Positions 16,617 through 25,437 are shown, counted from the first letter of the stretch. The stretch is 64,000 nt of DNA from Streptomyces sp. S.PNR 29 (GCF_030386795.1 NZ_JANUQM010000021.1:91816-155815), one strand, 5' to 3'. A program made the numbers and translations. Notes: generated from the letters alone by a model not told the origin.

Positions 16617-17233
16617 GGCGTCACCTCCGGCGTGGGCGACGGGATGGCGGTGATGCCGAGCAGGCCGCCGGCGTCGACGGGGGCGAGCCCGACGCAGGGG
16701 GAGGCCTGCGGCGCGGCGGTCGGGTCCGCGTCGCCCGGGTCAGCCGTACCGCCCGTGCCGTCGAGGGCGCCGAGCAGGGGCTGGGTCAGGCCGGTGAGAA
16801 GCGGCTGGACGAGATGTACCTCGCCGTCCTCGCAGGTCTCGCCGTCGGCGGGTGGTGAGGCGGTCGCGGAGCCGGACGGGGCCGGGGAGGGCGAGGTGGG
16901 GGTGGCGGTGGTGCCGCCGTGCCCCGCGTGCCCGCCCGTCCCGCCGGGCACCGGCATCTCGCCGGTGCCCACCGGGAGGCCGGCGCCACCGGCAGGCGGG
17001 ACCGCCGTGTCCCCGGGTGCCTGCGCGCCGGAGTCGTCGGGGATCTGCGTCGGGCTCGGCGGCGCTGTGGCCGCGGGCGGGGGCGTGGGGGGCGCGGCGG
17101 CTGCGTCGGCGCCGGAGGGGGCGCCGATGCCCGACGCGTAGCCCAGCACGATCACGACGGCTCCGACGAGCGCACCCGCGACCACTTCGTCGCGGTGGTC
17201 CCTCGGCCACTGAGCCCTGCGGAACAAGGGCAT
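16613..17233 (-). CDS. Hypothetical Pro-rich membrane-anchored protein
   Basis: This 206-residue protein has a single N-terminal transmembrane anchor (about residues 18-36) followed by an exported region dominated by Pro, Ala, Gly, Ser and Thr. A short HAGHGG motif lies mid-protein, and a more ordered C-terminal part contains two cysteines (ETCEDGEVHLVQPLL and SPCVGLAP). I recognise no family. It is the first gene of the copper cluster, has GAGGTGA before its ATG, and is coupled to copCD by an ATGA overlap, so a role in envelope copper handling is plausible. Confidence 0.75.
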   Translation of the reverse strand: MPLFRRAQWPRDHRDEVVAGALVGAVVIVLGYASGIGAPSGADAAAAPPTPPPAATAPPSPTQIPDDSGAQAPGDTAVPPAGGAGLPVGTGEMPVPGGTGGHAGHGGTTATPTSPSPAPSGSATASPPADGETCEDGEVHLVQPLLTGLTQPLLGALDGTGGTADPGDADPTAAPQASPCVGLAPVDAGGLLGITAIPSPTPEVTP

Positions 17234-17672
17234 GGGTCACCTCTGGCATGGTCCGGACAATCGGGGCTGCATGCGAGTGCGATGACCAGTGGAGGGGAGC
17301 GCGGATTCCGCGTGGCTACACGTCAGTTAACCGAGTGTTGCCTGCCTCTCTTGCAGGGGTACCCCCGCTGTGAGAACGGTCGATCGACGTCATTCCGCGC
17401 AATGCGCCGTGAAGAACTCGCGTGGGCGGAACTGCAATTCCCTCACGTTCGTCTGAGGTGCCCGAAAAGAATTCGAACCGGGGTTCCCATGGGCCGGAGC
17501 CTGCCGGATCCTGCCGGAGCTTTTGAGGGAAGGAGAACTGGTCGGGCACCCCTGGCGTCGGCCTGCGCGACCCACCCCAACAGCGCAGCACCGCCCACGG
17601 CTTGAGCAGCCGTCCGTACATTCCGAGCGCCACAGAAATGCGCCCGGACGAAAAACACGCCCTCCCGGGAAT
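17234..17672. other. Intergenic region with promoter of the copper cluster
   Basis: No gene is supported in these 439 bp, which are less GC-rich than their surroundings. The perfect palindrome GGGGTACCCC at 17356-17365, about 120 bp before the first copper gene, could be a metalloregulator site. Short open frames here lack ribosome sites and family similarity. Confidence 0.5.
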
Positions 17673-19016
17673 TCAGACCCGAGGCCGCCCCATGGCCCGA
17701 TAAATCCACCCGGCCCGCCGCCAGACCTCCGGGTCCAGCGCGTTGCGCCCGTCCAGGATGACCCGCTCCGCGGCGACCTCGGCCAGCGCCTCCGGATCCA
17801 GCTCCCGGAATTCCCGCCACTCCGTAAGATGCAGCACGACATCGGCGCCCCGCACGGCCTCCAGCGCGGACTCCGCGTACCCCAGCGTCGGGAAGATCCG
17901 CCGCGCGTTGTCCATGCCCTTGGGGTCGTACACCGTCACCTGCCCGCCCTGCAGATGGATCTGCCCGGCGACGTTGAGCGCGGGCGAGTCCCGTACGTCG
18001 TCCGAGTCGGGCTTGAAGGTGGCGCCGAGCACCGCGACCCGCTTGCCCAGGAACGGCCCGCCGCCCAGCGCCTGCCGCGCCAGCTCCACCATCTGGCCGC
18101 GCTGGCGCATGTTGATGGAGTCGATCTCGCGCAGGAACGTCAGCGCCTGGTCGGCCCCGAGCTCACCGGCCCGGGCCATGAACGCCCGGATGTCCTTGGG
18201 CAGACAGCCGCCCCCGAAGCCGATCCCGGCCCGCAGGAACTTCTTGCCGATCCGGTCGTCGTACCCGATGGCCTCCGCCAGCTTGGCGACGTCCCCGCCC
18301 GCGGCCTCGCACACCTCGGCCATCGCGTTGATGAAGGAGATCTTGGTGGCGAGGAACGAGTTCGCGGAGGTCTTCACCAGCTCGGCGGTCGGGAAGTCCG
18401 TCACCACGAACGGCGAACCCTCGGCGATGGGCGTGGCGTACACCTCCCGCAGCAGCTTCTCGGCCCGCTCGCTCCGCACGCCGATCACGATCCGGTCCGG
18501 GTGCAGCGTGTCCTCGACGGCGAACCCCTCGCGCAGGAACTCCGGGTTCCAGGCCAGTTCGGCGTCCTCGCCGGCCGGCGCGTGGTCGGCGAGGTAGGCG
18601 GCGAGGCGGTCGGCGGAGCCGACGGGCACGGTCGACTTGCCGACGACGAGGGCGGGGCCGTGCAGATGTTGCGCCAGAGAGGCGATCGCGGAGTCGACGT
18701 ACGACATGTCGCAGGCGTACTCGCCGTGCCGCTGCGGGGTGTTGACGCAGACGAAGTGGACGTCGCCGAACGCGCCGACCTCGGCCCAGTCCTGGGTGAA
18801 GCGCAGCCGGCCCGTGGAGCCCTCGAACCCGGCGACATGCTTGCGCAACAGCTCGTCCAGGCCCGGCTCGTACATCGGAGCCTCACCGCGCTCCAGCTTC
18901 TCGATCTTCTCGCGCACGACGTCGAGGGCGAGCACCTCGAACCCGAGCTCGGCCATGGCCGCCGCGTGTGTCGCGCCGAGATAACCGGTGCCGATCACGG
19001 TGATCTTGAGGGCCAT
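17673..19016 (-). CDS. UDP-glucose/UDP-sugar 6-dehydrogenase
   Basis: This 447-residue NAD-dependent dehydrogenase of the UDP-glucose/GDP-mannose family oxidises a sugar nucleotide to its uronate. The N-terminal Rossmann motif GTGYLGATHAAAMAELG, the catalytic cysteine in GFGGGCLPKDIRAF, and the C-terminal nucleotide-binding domain (VAVLGATFKPDSDDVRDSPA) are all present at standard spacing. The ATG at 19016 follows CTGGAG and starts at the beta-strand MALKITVIG. UDP-glucuronate is a precursor for wall polysaccharide, fitting the LCP and glycosyltransferase genes nearby. Confidence 0.95.
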   Translation of the reverse strand: MALKITVIGTGYLGATHAAAMAELGFEVLALDVVREKIEKLERGEAPMYEPGLDELLRKHVAGFEGSTGRLRFTQDWAEVGAFGDVHFVCVNTPQRHGEYACDMSYVDSAIASLAQHLHGPALVVGKSTVPVGSADRLAAYLADHAPAGEDAELAWNPEFLREGFAVEDTLHPDRIVIGVRSERAEKLLREVYATPIAEGSPFVVTDFPTAELVKTSANSFLATKISFINAMAEVCEAAGGDVAKLAEAIGYDDRIGKKFLRAGIGFGGGCLPKDIRAFMARAGELGADQALTFLREIDSINMRQRGQMVELARQALGGGPFLGKRVAVLGATFKPDSDDVRDSPALNVAGQIHLQGGQVTVYDPKGMDNARRIFPTLGYAESALEAVRGADVVLHLTEWREFRELDPEALAEVAAERVILDGRNALDPEVWRRAGWIYRAMGRPRV

Positions 19017-19155
19017 GGATGCTCCAGGGGTGTACGGCATTGATGCGCGCCCGAGCATAGCCGGGGCATGGGAAGGCGCTTCACCGGGCAACTTTTCCGC
19101 TGTCACCAAGCTCACGTATCACTCGCGTGGGCGACCCCATAAACTTTTGATTACT

Positions 19156-19167
19156 TAACGGTAGTTA
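19156..19167. promoter_or_regulatory. Possible operator before the acyl-CoA dehydrogenase gene
   Basis: TAAC-GGTA-GTTA forms a short inverted repeat in an unusually AT-rich stretch (19139-19170), 35-46 bp before the TTG start. TetR-type regulators of fatty-acid genes use similar palindromes. TTGATT at 19147-19152 may be a -35 box. Confidence 0.4.
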
Positions 19168-19201
19168 GCGTCAGCATCGCAGCGTTGGAGCGTGAGAGAC
19201 C

Positions 19202-20359
19202 TTGGCCGGATCGGCTGACTTCGACTTGTACCGCCCGTCCGAGGAGCACGACATGCTCCGTGACGCCATCCGCTCGCTGGCCGAGGCGAAGATCGCGCCG
19301 TACGCCGCCGTGGTGGACGAGGAGGCCCGCTTCCCGCAGGAGGCGCTTGAGGCGCTGGTCGCCAACGACCTGCACGCGGTGCACGTACCCGAGGAGTACG
19401 GCGGCGCGGGCGCCGACGCGCTGGCCACGGTGATCGTGATCGAGGAGGTGGCCCGCGTCTGCGCCAGCTCCTCCCTCATCCCCGCGGTGAACAAGCTGGG
19501 TTCGCTCCCGGTGATCCTCTCCGGTTCCGAGGACCTGAAGAAGAAGTACATGACCCCGCTCGCCAAGGGCGACGGGATGTTCTCGTACTGCCTCTCCGAG
19601 CCGGACGCGGGCTCGGACGCGGCCGGCATGAAGACGAAGGCGGTCCGCGACGGAGACCACTACGTCCTGAACGGCGTGAAGCGCTGGATCACCAACGCCG
19701 GCGTCTCCGACTACTACACGGTGATGGCGGTCACGGACCCGTCCAAGCGCTCGAAGGGCATCTCGGCCTTCGTCGTCGAGAAGTCGGACGAGGGTGTCTC
19801 CTTCGGCGCCCCGGAGAAGAAGCTCGGCATCAAGGGCTCCCCGACCCGCGAGGTCTACCTCGACAACGTTCGCATCCCCGCCGACCGCATGATCGGCGAC
19901 GAGGGCACCGGCTTCGCCACGGCGATGAAGACCCTGGACCACACCCGCATCACCATCGCCGCCCAGGCCCTCGGGATCGCCCAGGGCGCCCTCGACTACG
20001 CCAAGGGCTACGTCCAGGAGCGCAAGCAGTTCGGCAAGCCGATCGCCGACTTCCAGGGCATCCAGTTCATGCTCGCCGACATGGCCATGAAGATCTCGGC
20101 CGCCCGCGCCCTCACGTACCAGGCGGCGGCGGCCTCGGAGCGCGGCGACGCCGACCTCACCTACCAGGGCGCCGCCGCCAAGTGCTTCGCCTCGGACGTG
20201 GCGATGGAGGTCACGACGGACGCGGTCCAGCTCCTCGGCGGCTACGGCTACACGCGCGACTACCCGGTGGAGCGCATGATGCGCGACGCGAAGATCACGC
20301 AGATATACGAGGGCACGAACCAGGTCCAGCGCATCGTCATGGCGCGCAACCTGCCGTGA
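19202..20359 (+). CDS. Acyl-CoA dehydrogenase
   Basis: This 385-residue flavoenzyme introduces the alpha-beta double bond into acyl-CoA, passing electrons to electron-transfer flavoprotein. The length is standard. FAD and substrate motifs include YCLSEPDAGSDAAGMKT and WITNAGVSDYYTVMA; the catalytic base is the Glu of QIYEGTNQVQR near the C-terminus, as in short/medium-chain enzymes. The TTG at 19202 is the only start giving a full N-terminal helix and has GGAGCG upstream. The acyl chain specificity is not clear from sequence. A terminator hairpin follows. Confidence 0.93.
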   Translation: MAGSADFDLYRPSEEHDMLRDAIRSLAEAKIAPYAAVVDEEARFPQEALEALVANDLHAVHVPEEYGGAGADALATVIVIEEVARVCASSSLIPAVNKLGSLPVILSGSEDLKKKYMTPLAKGDGMFSYCLSEPDAGSDAAGMKTKAVRDGDHYVLNGVKRWITNAGVSDYYTVMAVTDPSKRSKGISAFVVEKSDEGVSFGAPEKKLGIKGSPTREVYLDNVRIPADRMIGDEGTGFATAMKTLDHTRITIAAQALGIAQGALDYAKGYVQERKQFGKPIADFQGIQFMLADMAMKISAARALTYQAAAASERGDADLTYQGAAAKCFASDVAMEVTTDAVQLLGGYGYTRDYPVERMMRDAKITQIYEGTNQVQRIVMARNLP

Positions 20360-20373
20360 CCGGCGACGACCCG

Positions 20374-20398
20374 GGGTGCCGGTACCTTCCCGGCACCC
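20374..20398. terminator. Bidirectional terminator
   Basis: GGGTGCCGG and CCGGCACCC form a 9-bp stem with a 7-base loop between the convergent dehydrogenase and thioesterase genes. Confidence 0.7.
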
Positions 20399-20404
20399 GC
20401 GGGG

Positions 20405-20962
20405 TCAGTCCTCGAACCCCTCCGCGGCCCGCTTCTCCCGCAGCTCCAGGATCGCCCGCCGTCGGGCCAGGCGGTGGGTGCGCCGGATCTGGGCCTCCTG
20501 GTGGCGCCGCCTGTCCCGCTCGGTCTCCGGCAGTACCGGCGGCACCGGGCGCGGCTTGCCGTCCGCGTCGACGGCCGCGAAGACGAGGTAGGCGGAGCCG
20601 ACCTGGGTGGGCGGGGTGGACTCGTTCCAGCGTTCGGCCAGGACCCGTACGCCGACCTCCATGGACGTCCGGCCGGTCCAGTTGACCTGGGCCTTCACAT
20701 GGACCAGGTCGCCGACGCGGACCGGCTCAAGGAACGCCATCTCGTCCATGGACGCGGTGACGGCGGGACCGCCGGAGTGCCGGCCGGCCACGGCCCCCGC
20801 CGCGTCGTCCACCAGCTTCATGATCACCCCGCCGTGCACCGTACCCAGGAGGTTGGTGTCGTTGTGGGTCATGATGTGGCTGAGAGTGGTCCGGGAGGCC
20901 GAGGTGGGCTTGCCCGGGATATCCGGAGTGCCAGATTCCGCAGCTGGGGCCTGGTCTGTCAT
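20405..20962 (-). CDS. Hot-dog fold acyl-CoA thioesterase
   Basis: This 185-residue YciA/Acot7-like enzyme hydrolyses acyl-CoA to free acid and CoA. The hot-dog core includes MTHNDTNLLGTVHGGVIMKLVDDAAG, whose Asn and Asp are the usual catalytic residues, and MDEMAFLEPVRVGDLVHVKAQV. A basic, charged C-terminal extension (RRRHQEAQIRRTHRLARRR) is probably helical. The ATG at 20962 is the start that fits the family N-terminus. It is convergent with the acyl-CoA dehydrogenase, so both deal with acyl-CoA but are not co-transcribed. Confidence 0.92.
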   Translation of the reverse strand: MTDQAPAAESGTPDIPGKPTSASRTTLSHIMTHNDTNLLGTVHGGVIMKLVDDAAGAVAGRHSGGPAVTASMDEMAFLEPVRVGDLVHVKAQVNWTGRTSMEVGVRVLAERWNESTPPTQVGSAYLVFAAVDADGKPRPVPPVLPETERDRRRHQEAQIRRTHRLARRRAILELREKRAAEGFED

Positions 20963-21081
20963 GGCGTCCACCTTATGCCGAGGTGACATGCGGGGGTTTT
21001 GTGTCAGCTTCGCCACAGCCCTGGCCTGATTTTCCGACGAACCTTGTAAGGCACCATGCCGCGCCGGGCACACTGGGGCGC

Positions 21082-22392
21082 ATGAACAGGCCCCAGGGAT
21101 GGTCCGACGACAACCGCGGCACCCCGTACGGACGCGGCAGCGCAAGCCCGCAGCCCGAGGGCGCGCGCGTCATGCGGCAGGTCCGCCGCGGTCCGGCGGC
21201 GCCGCCCGGCGCGGGCCCGTACGGCGGCGGGGTGCCGCCACAGCCGTCGTACGTGGACGGCCGTGGGTACGACGCCTACGGCGACACCGCCGCCGACGGA
21301 TACGACAGCGGCTACAACACGGGCCAGGTCTACGGCGGGGGCCGCAGAGGCGGCGGCTTCGTGCCCAATGACAACGACCCGGATCCGCACCTCCAGCAGT
21401 ACCGGGCCCGGCCCAACTGGCGCCGCCGTATCAAGGTGACGGCGATCACCGTGGTGACGGTGCTGGTCGCCACCACCATCGGCACCTACTTCTGGGCCGA
21501 CTCCAAGCTCAACCGCGAGGTCGACCTGTCGAAGGTCATCGACCGTCCGTCGGCGGGCGAGGGCACGAACTACCTGATCGTCGGCTCCGACAGCCGGGCC
21601 GGGCTGTCCGACGAGCAGAAGAAGAACCTGCACACCGGGTCCGCGGAGGGCAAGCGCACGGACTCGATGATGATCCTGCACGTCGGTGACAACGGCGACA
21701 CGCTGATCTCCCTGCCCCGCGACTCCAACGTGGAGATCCCGACGTACAAGGGCTCCGACTCGGGCAAGACCTACCCGGGCACCGGCCGTCAGGTGAAGCT
21801 GAACGCGGCCTATGCCGAGGACGGCCCCGAACTGCTGGTCCGCACGGTCGAGTTCAACACCGGTCTGCACATCGACCACTACGTGGAGATCGGCTTCGCC
21901 GGCTTCGCGAACATCGTGGACGCGGTCGGCGGTGTCGAGATCGACATCCCGCAGGACATCAAGGACACCAAGTCCGGCGCGGACTTCAAGAAGGGCAAGC
22001 AGACCCTGGACGGCGAGCAGGCACTCGCCTTCGTCCGCACCCGGTACGCGCTGGCGGGCTCCGACCTGGACCGTACGAAGAACCAGCAGAAGTTCCTCAA
22101 TGCCCTGGCCAACCAGGTCGCGACCCCGAGCACCGTGCTCAACCCCTTCAAGCTGTACCCGACGATGGGCGCGGGCCTGGACTCGCTGATCGTCGACAAG
22201 GACATGGGCCTGTGGGACCTGGCGTCCATGTTCTGGGCGATGAAGAGCGTCAACGGCGGCGACGGCAAGTCGATGAACATGCCCATCTCGGGCAACGCCC
22301 CGAACGGCAACCTCCAGTGGGACTCCGCCAAGGTCAAGACCCTGGTGAGCCAGCTGAACAGCGACGAGAAGGTCACCGTCTCCGGCAACTGA
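21082..22392 (+). CDS. LytR-CpsA-Psr (LCP) family wall-polymer ligase
   Basis: This 436-residue type II membrane protein has a cytoplasmic N-terminal region of about 110 residues rich in Gly, Tyr and Pro, then a helix (about 113-133), then the extracellular LCP domain. LCP motifs are intact: NYLIVGSDSRAG, TDSMMILHV, SLPRDSNVEIP with the key Arg, and KLNAAYAEDGP. LCP enzymes transfer undecaprenyl-linked glycopolymers to peptidoglycan. There is no LytR_C domain after it, unlike most LCP proteins in this window. The start lacks a ribosome site; CACACT lies seven bases before it, so the mRNA may be leaderless. Confidence 0.93.
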   Translation: MNRPQGWSDDNRGTPYGRGSASPQPEGARVMRQVRRGPAAPPGAGPYGGGVPPQPSYVDGRGYDAYGDTAADGYDSGYNTGQVYGGGRRGGGFVPNDNDPDPHLQQYRARPNWRRRIKVTAITVVTVLVATTIGTYFWADSKLNREVDLSKVIDRPSAGEGTNYLIVGSDSRAGLSDEQKKNLHTGSAEGKRTDSMMILHVGDNGDTLISLPRDSNVEIPTYKGSDSGKTYPGTGRQVKLNAAYAEDGPELLVRTVEFNTGLHIDHYVEIGFAGFANIVDAVGGVEIDIPQDIKDTKSGADFKKGKQTLDGEQALAFVRTRYALAGSDLDRTKNQQKFLNALANQVATPSTVLNPFKLYPTMGAGLDSLIVDKDMGLWDLASMFWAMKSVNGGDGKSMNMPISGNAPNGNLQWDSAKVKTLVSQLNSDEKVTVSGN

Positions 22393-22406
22393 CCGGCGTA
22401 CCAAGA

Positions 22407-22436
22407 CCGAGGGCACCCCTGCCGGGGTGCCCTCGG
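22407..22436. terminator. Bidirectional terminator, 13-bp stem
   Basis: CCGAGGGCACCCC and GGGGTGCCCTCGG pair around the tetraloop TGCC between the convergent LCP gene and the Cys-rich gene. Confidence 0.85.
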
Positions 22437-22452
22437 CGCTGCCGGGCGGGAG

Positions 22453-22812
22453 TCACATCGTGGCGCCCGTCATCGTGCGGCAGCTCTCGGCGCAGCGGCG
22501 ACAGGCCTCGGCACAGCGCATCATCTGCGGGTCGTCCGGCATGGACATACACGCCTCGGCGCACATGTCACAGGCCCTGGCGCACATCGCGCACATCTCG
22601 GCCGACATGGGGGAGCGGCGCATCATCATGTCCGCGCACATGCGCGTCGTCTCGGCGCAGTCCATCAGTGCGCGCATGATCTGCATCTGGTCCTGGCCGC
22701 CCCGCTGCAGGCAGGAGCTCATGGTCTCCTCGCACGCGGTGTGGCAGGCCATGCACGCCTGGACGCAGTCCTGCATTTCCTTGCTCAGCGGGGTCATGGC
22801 GGCGGGCTGCAT
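22453..22812 (-). CDS. Cys-rich four-helix-bundle copper-storage-like protein (DUF326/Csp)
   Basis: This 119-residue all-helical protein contains 16 cysteines, mostly as CxxxC and CxxC pairs one or two helical turns apart (CVQACMACHTAC, CAMCARACDMCAEAC, CAEACRRCAESC), plus many Met. That is the pattern of the cytosolic copper storage proteins (Csp3-like), which fill the core of a four-helix bundle with Cu(I)-thiolates. No signal peptide is present, so it should be cytosolic. AAGGAGG lies before the ATG. It may buffer copper together with the exported cupredoxin cluster 5 kb away. Confidence 0.9.
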   Translation of the reverse strand: MQPAAMTPLSKEMQDCVQACMACHTACEETMSSCLQRGGQDQMQIMRALMDCAETTRMCADMMMRRSPMSAEMCAMCARACDMCAEACMSMPDDPQMMRCAEACRRCAESCRTMTGATM

Positions 22813-22927
22813 GGTGACCTCCTTGGCCTTGGAGCGGTGGGACCGCGGCTCGGCCCCACCCTTCCGTGGTACGCCCGTCGGCCCGCGACCGCCACAGGGC
22901 GGAAGGGGAGAATCCGTGTGGGCGGGC

Positions 22928-23752
22928 CTACGGCTTCCGGCCCACACCGCCGAACTGGGTGACGTCGACGATCTCCTCCTCCGCGGCGTCGGGGCGCCAG
23001 CGTGAGCAGGAGACGACGCCGGGTTCGAGGAGTTCCACCCGGTCGAAGAGGCGGAGCAGCTCCGCGCGGCTGCGCAGGGTCATCGGGGCCGAGCCGTTGG
23101 CGTTCCAGTAGTCCACCGCCGTGGTCATGGCCTCCCCGTCGACCTCCGTCGTGGGGTGTGTGATGACCAGGTAGCTGCCGGAGGGCACGGCGTCCAGCAG
23201 CCGGTGCACGATGGCGACGGCCTCGTCGGTGTCCAGCACGAAGTTCAGGACGCCCAGCATGGTGATCGCGACGGGCCGGTCGAAGTCCAGGACGCGTGCG
23301 GCGCCCGCGAGGACCGCCTCCGGGTCGTGCACGTCCGCCTCGATGTAGTCGGTGACCCCCTCGGGCGTGCTGGTGAGCAGCGCGTGGGCGTGCGTGAGGA
23401 CGAGGGGGTCGTTGTCGACGTACACGATCCGGGACGAGGGGTCGATGCGCTGGGCGAGCTCGTGGGTGTTGTCGGCGGTCGGGAGCCCGGTGCCGATGTC
23501 CAGGAACTGGCGTACGCCCGCCTCCTGACCCACCAGCCGTACCGCGCGGGCCAGGAACTGGCGGTCGGCGCGGGCCGAGCGGGGCAGCGCGGGCACGAAG
23601 GAGAGGATCTGGTCGCCGACCTCCTGGTCGACCGGGTAGTTGTCCTTGCCGCCCAGCCAGTAGTTCCAGATCCGGGCCGAGTGGGACACGTCGGTGCGCA
23701 GCCGGGCCACGCGGGCGACGCCTTCATCGGGGGAGGCGGTGAGGTCGGACAT
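22928..23752 (-). CDS. SAM-dependent methyltransferase, SAV2177/DUF574 family
   Basis: This 274-residue Rossmann-fold protein belongs to a family greatly expanded in Streptomyces. ARIWNYWLGGKDNYPVD near the N-terminus is the family signature, and the SAM-binding motif FLDIGTGLPTADNTHELAQ follows. Substrates are generally unknown. The ATG at 23752 has GAAGGAG about 11 bases upstream; the longer frame is not homologous. It is a single gene between the Csp-like gene and the LCP cluster, with no obvious operon partner. Confidence 0.92.
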   Translation of the reverse strand: MSDLTASPDEGVARVARLRTDVSHSARIWNYWLGGKDNYPVDQEVGDQILSFVPALPRSARADRQFLARAVRLVGQEAGVRQFLDIGTGLPTADNTHELAQRIDPSSRIVYVDNDPLVLTHAHALLTSTPEGVTDYIEADVHDPEAVLAGAARVLDFDRPVAITMLGVLNFVLDTDEAVAIVHRLLDAVPSGSYLVITHPTTEVDGEAMTTAVDYWNANGSAPMTLRSRAELLRLFDRVELLEPGVVSCSRWRPDAAEEEIVDVTQFGGVGRKP

Positions 23753-23931
23753 GGCGTCTGGTCTCCTTCGGACAGCACCGGTCGATATGTGCCACAACCT
23801 AGACACAAGTCCTGGCCCATGTCGGCCACTTGGCCAATTTCGCACGCCGCACTGCCGCCCGCACTGCCGCCCGCACCCCCGCCCGGACTGTCGCCGGACT
23901 GTGCGGTCTGTGGCCGGGTGGTCCGGACGCC

Positions 23932-25437
23932 TCAGCCGCACACCGCCTCGTCGCCCCGCATGACCCCGCTCTCGCTCTGCGCCGGCTCCGCCGCCCGCAC
24001 CTTCCGCACCTGCCGGAAGTCGGACCCCACGATGACCTTCAGCGTGGGCCCCAGACCCTTCACCGTCCGCAGCTCACTGCCGGGCAGGGCCGCCGCGAGG
24101 GACTTGGCCGAGCGGTCCCAGCGGGGGTCGTGGGCGACGACGGTGCGCCGTACGCCGTGCTCCTTGGCGTTCACCGCCATCCCGGTCGTGCGGAATCCGG
24201 TGGCCGCCAGCTGCCGGTCCACCCGCTTGCCCAGCCCTGCCGTGTCCGTCCCGTTCTCCACCTGGACGCGGATCTGCTGCGGGTCCACCCCGACCGGCAG
24301 GCCCTTGGGCCGCGGCTGGTGCGGAGCGAGCGGCCGGTCCTCGCGCACGGCCCGGAAAAGGCGGCCGGCTTTCTTCCTGTCCCACTTCAGCGTCGATCCG
24401 ACGCCCTTCACGGCGTATCCCATCTGCCCGATGGGCACGGTCGTGAACTCCGAGGAGGAGGGCGAGAAGTTCCGCATCGCCCGCCCCAGGGCCAGCAGTT
24501 CGTCCGTGCCGAACCCCTTGTCGGCCCGCACCGAGCCCAGCGCCGCCCGCGTCACGTCCCGGAACCTCATCGGGTTCAGCAGGACCCCGGAGGAGGTCGC
24601 CCGGTCGATGAGCGACGCCATGAAGCGCTGCTGCCGCTTCATCCGGCCGAGGTCGGAGGCGCCGTCGAGGTGCCGGGCCCGGACGTACTGCAGTGCCTGC
24701 CCGCCCATCAGCCGGTGCGTGCCGGCCGGCAGGTCGAGCCCGGTGTAGGTGTCCTTCAGCGGCCGGGCGGTGCAGATCCGCACGCCGCCGAGCACGTCCA
24801 CCGTCTTCATGAAGCTGGTGAAGTCGATCTCCAGATAGTGGTCGATCTTCACCCGGGTCATGTGCTCGACGGTCCGCACGGTCAGCTGGGGCCCGCCCTC
24901 CGCGTACGCCGCGTTGAGCTTGATCGGGTGCCCGCCGTGCCGCCTGCCCGTGGTGCGGTCGGTGTGCGCGGGCGTCACGGCGTACGAGTCGCGCGGCAGG
25001 CTGACCACGCTGGCCCGCTCCCGGTCCGCCGAGATGTGCACGATCATGATCGTGTCGGTGCAGTGGCAGGGCGCGCCGCCCAGCCGGTACTTCCGCCGCA
25101 GCTGTTCGCTGACCTTGTCGCGTCCGTCGGTGCCGACCAGCAGCACGTTCATGCCGTGCCCCGCCTGTGGCCGGTTCTTCATGTCCTTGAAGGGGTCGAC
25201 CCGCGTGATGTCCGCGTCCAGGCTGCTCATCACCGCGTGCCCGATCCCCGCCGAGGCGAGCACCACCACGGACAGCGTGGTCACCGCCCGCATGGCCAGG
25301 CGCGGCCTCTTCCGCCGTACGGGCGGCCGCGGTGCCCGGCGGGGCGGCTGCGGGCGGCGCTGTGGCGAGCCGGGGGAGCGGGGCGGCGTGGGCAAGGAGG
25401 ACACCTCCGCGAGAGCCGTACGTGGGATCGTGAGCAC
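23932..25437 (-). CDS. LCP family wall-polymer ligase with LytR_C domain
   Basis: This protein is about 501 residues long. A basic, Pro/Arg-rich cytoplasmic tail precedes one transmembrane helix (TTLSVVVLASAGIGHAVM), then the LCP domain (MNVLLVGTDGRDK, TDTIMIVHI, SLPRDSYAV, KLNAAYAEGGP) and a C-terminal LytR_C-type domain (IRVQVENGTDTAGLGKRVD). It should attach glycopolymers to peptidoglycan. The start is uncertain: GTG at 25437 (possibly leaderless), GTG at 25404, or the ATG just before the helix all stay in frame. It is divergent from a glycosyltransferase gene. Confidence 0.88.
   Translation of the reverse strand: MLTIPRTALAEVSSLPTPPRSPGSPQRRPQPPRRAPRPPVRRKRPRLAMRAVTTLSVVVLASAGIGHAVMSSLDADITRVDPFKDMKNRPQAGHGMNVLLVGTDGRDKVSEQLRRKYRLGGAPCHCTDTIMIVHISADRERASVVSLPRDSYAVTPAHTDRTTGRRHGGHPIKLNAAYAEGGPQLTVRTVEHMTRVKIDHYLEIDFTSFMKTVDVLGGVRICTARPLKDTYTGLDLPAGTHRLMGGQALQYVRARHLDGASDLGRMKRQQRFMASLIDRATSSGVLLNPMRFRDVTRAALGSVRADKGFGTDELLALGRAMRNFSPSSSEFTTVPIGQMGYAVKGVGSTLKWDRKKAGRLFRAVREDRPLAPHQPRPKGLPVGVDPQQIRVQVENGTDTAGLGKRVDRQLAATGFRTTGMAVNAKEHGVRRTVVAHDPRWDRSAKSLAAALPGSELRTVKGLGPTLKVIVGSDFRQVRKVRAAEPAQSESGVMRGDEAVCG

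Noticed and set aside
17455..17490. A GGTTCGAATTC-like string on the minus strand resembling a tRNA T-loop
   Set aside because: The flanking bases do not form a T stem or acceptor stem and no anticodon arm is present.
17316..17633. A 105-codon open frame on the minus strand between the copper cluster and UDP-glucose dehydrogenase
   Set aside because: No ribosome site, irregular codon use and no recognisable family; high-GC DNA yields many such frames.
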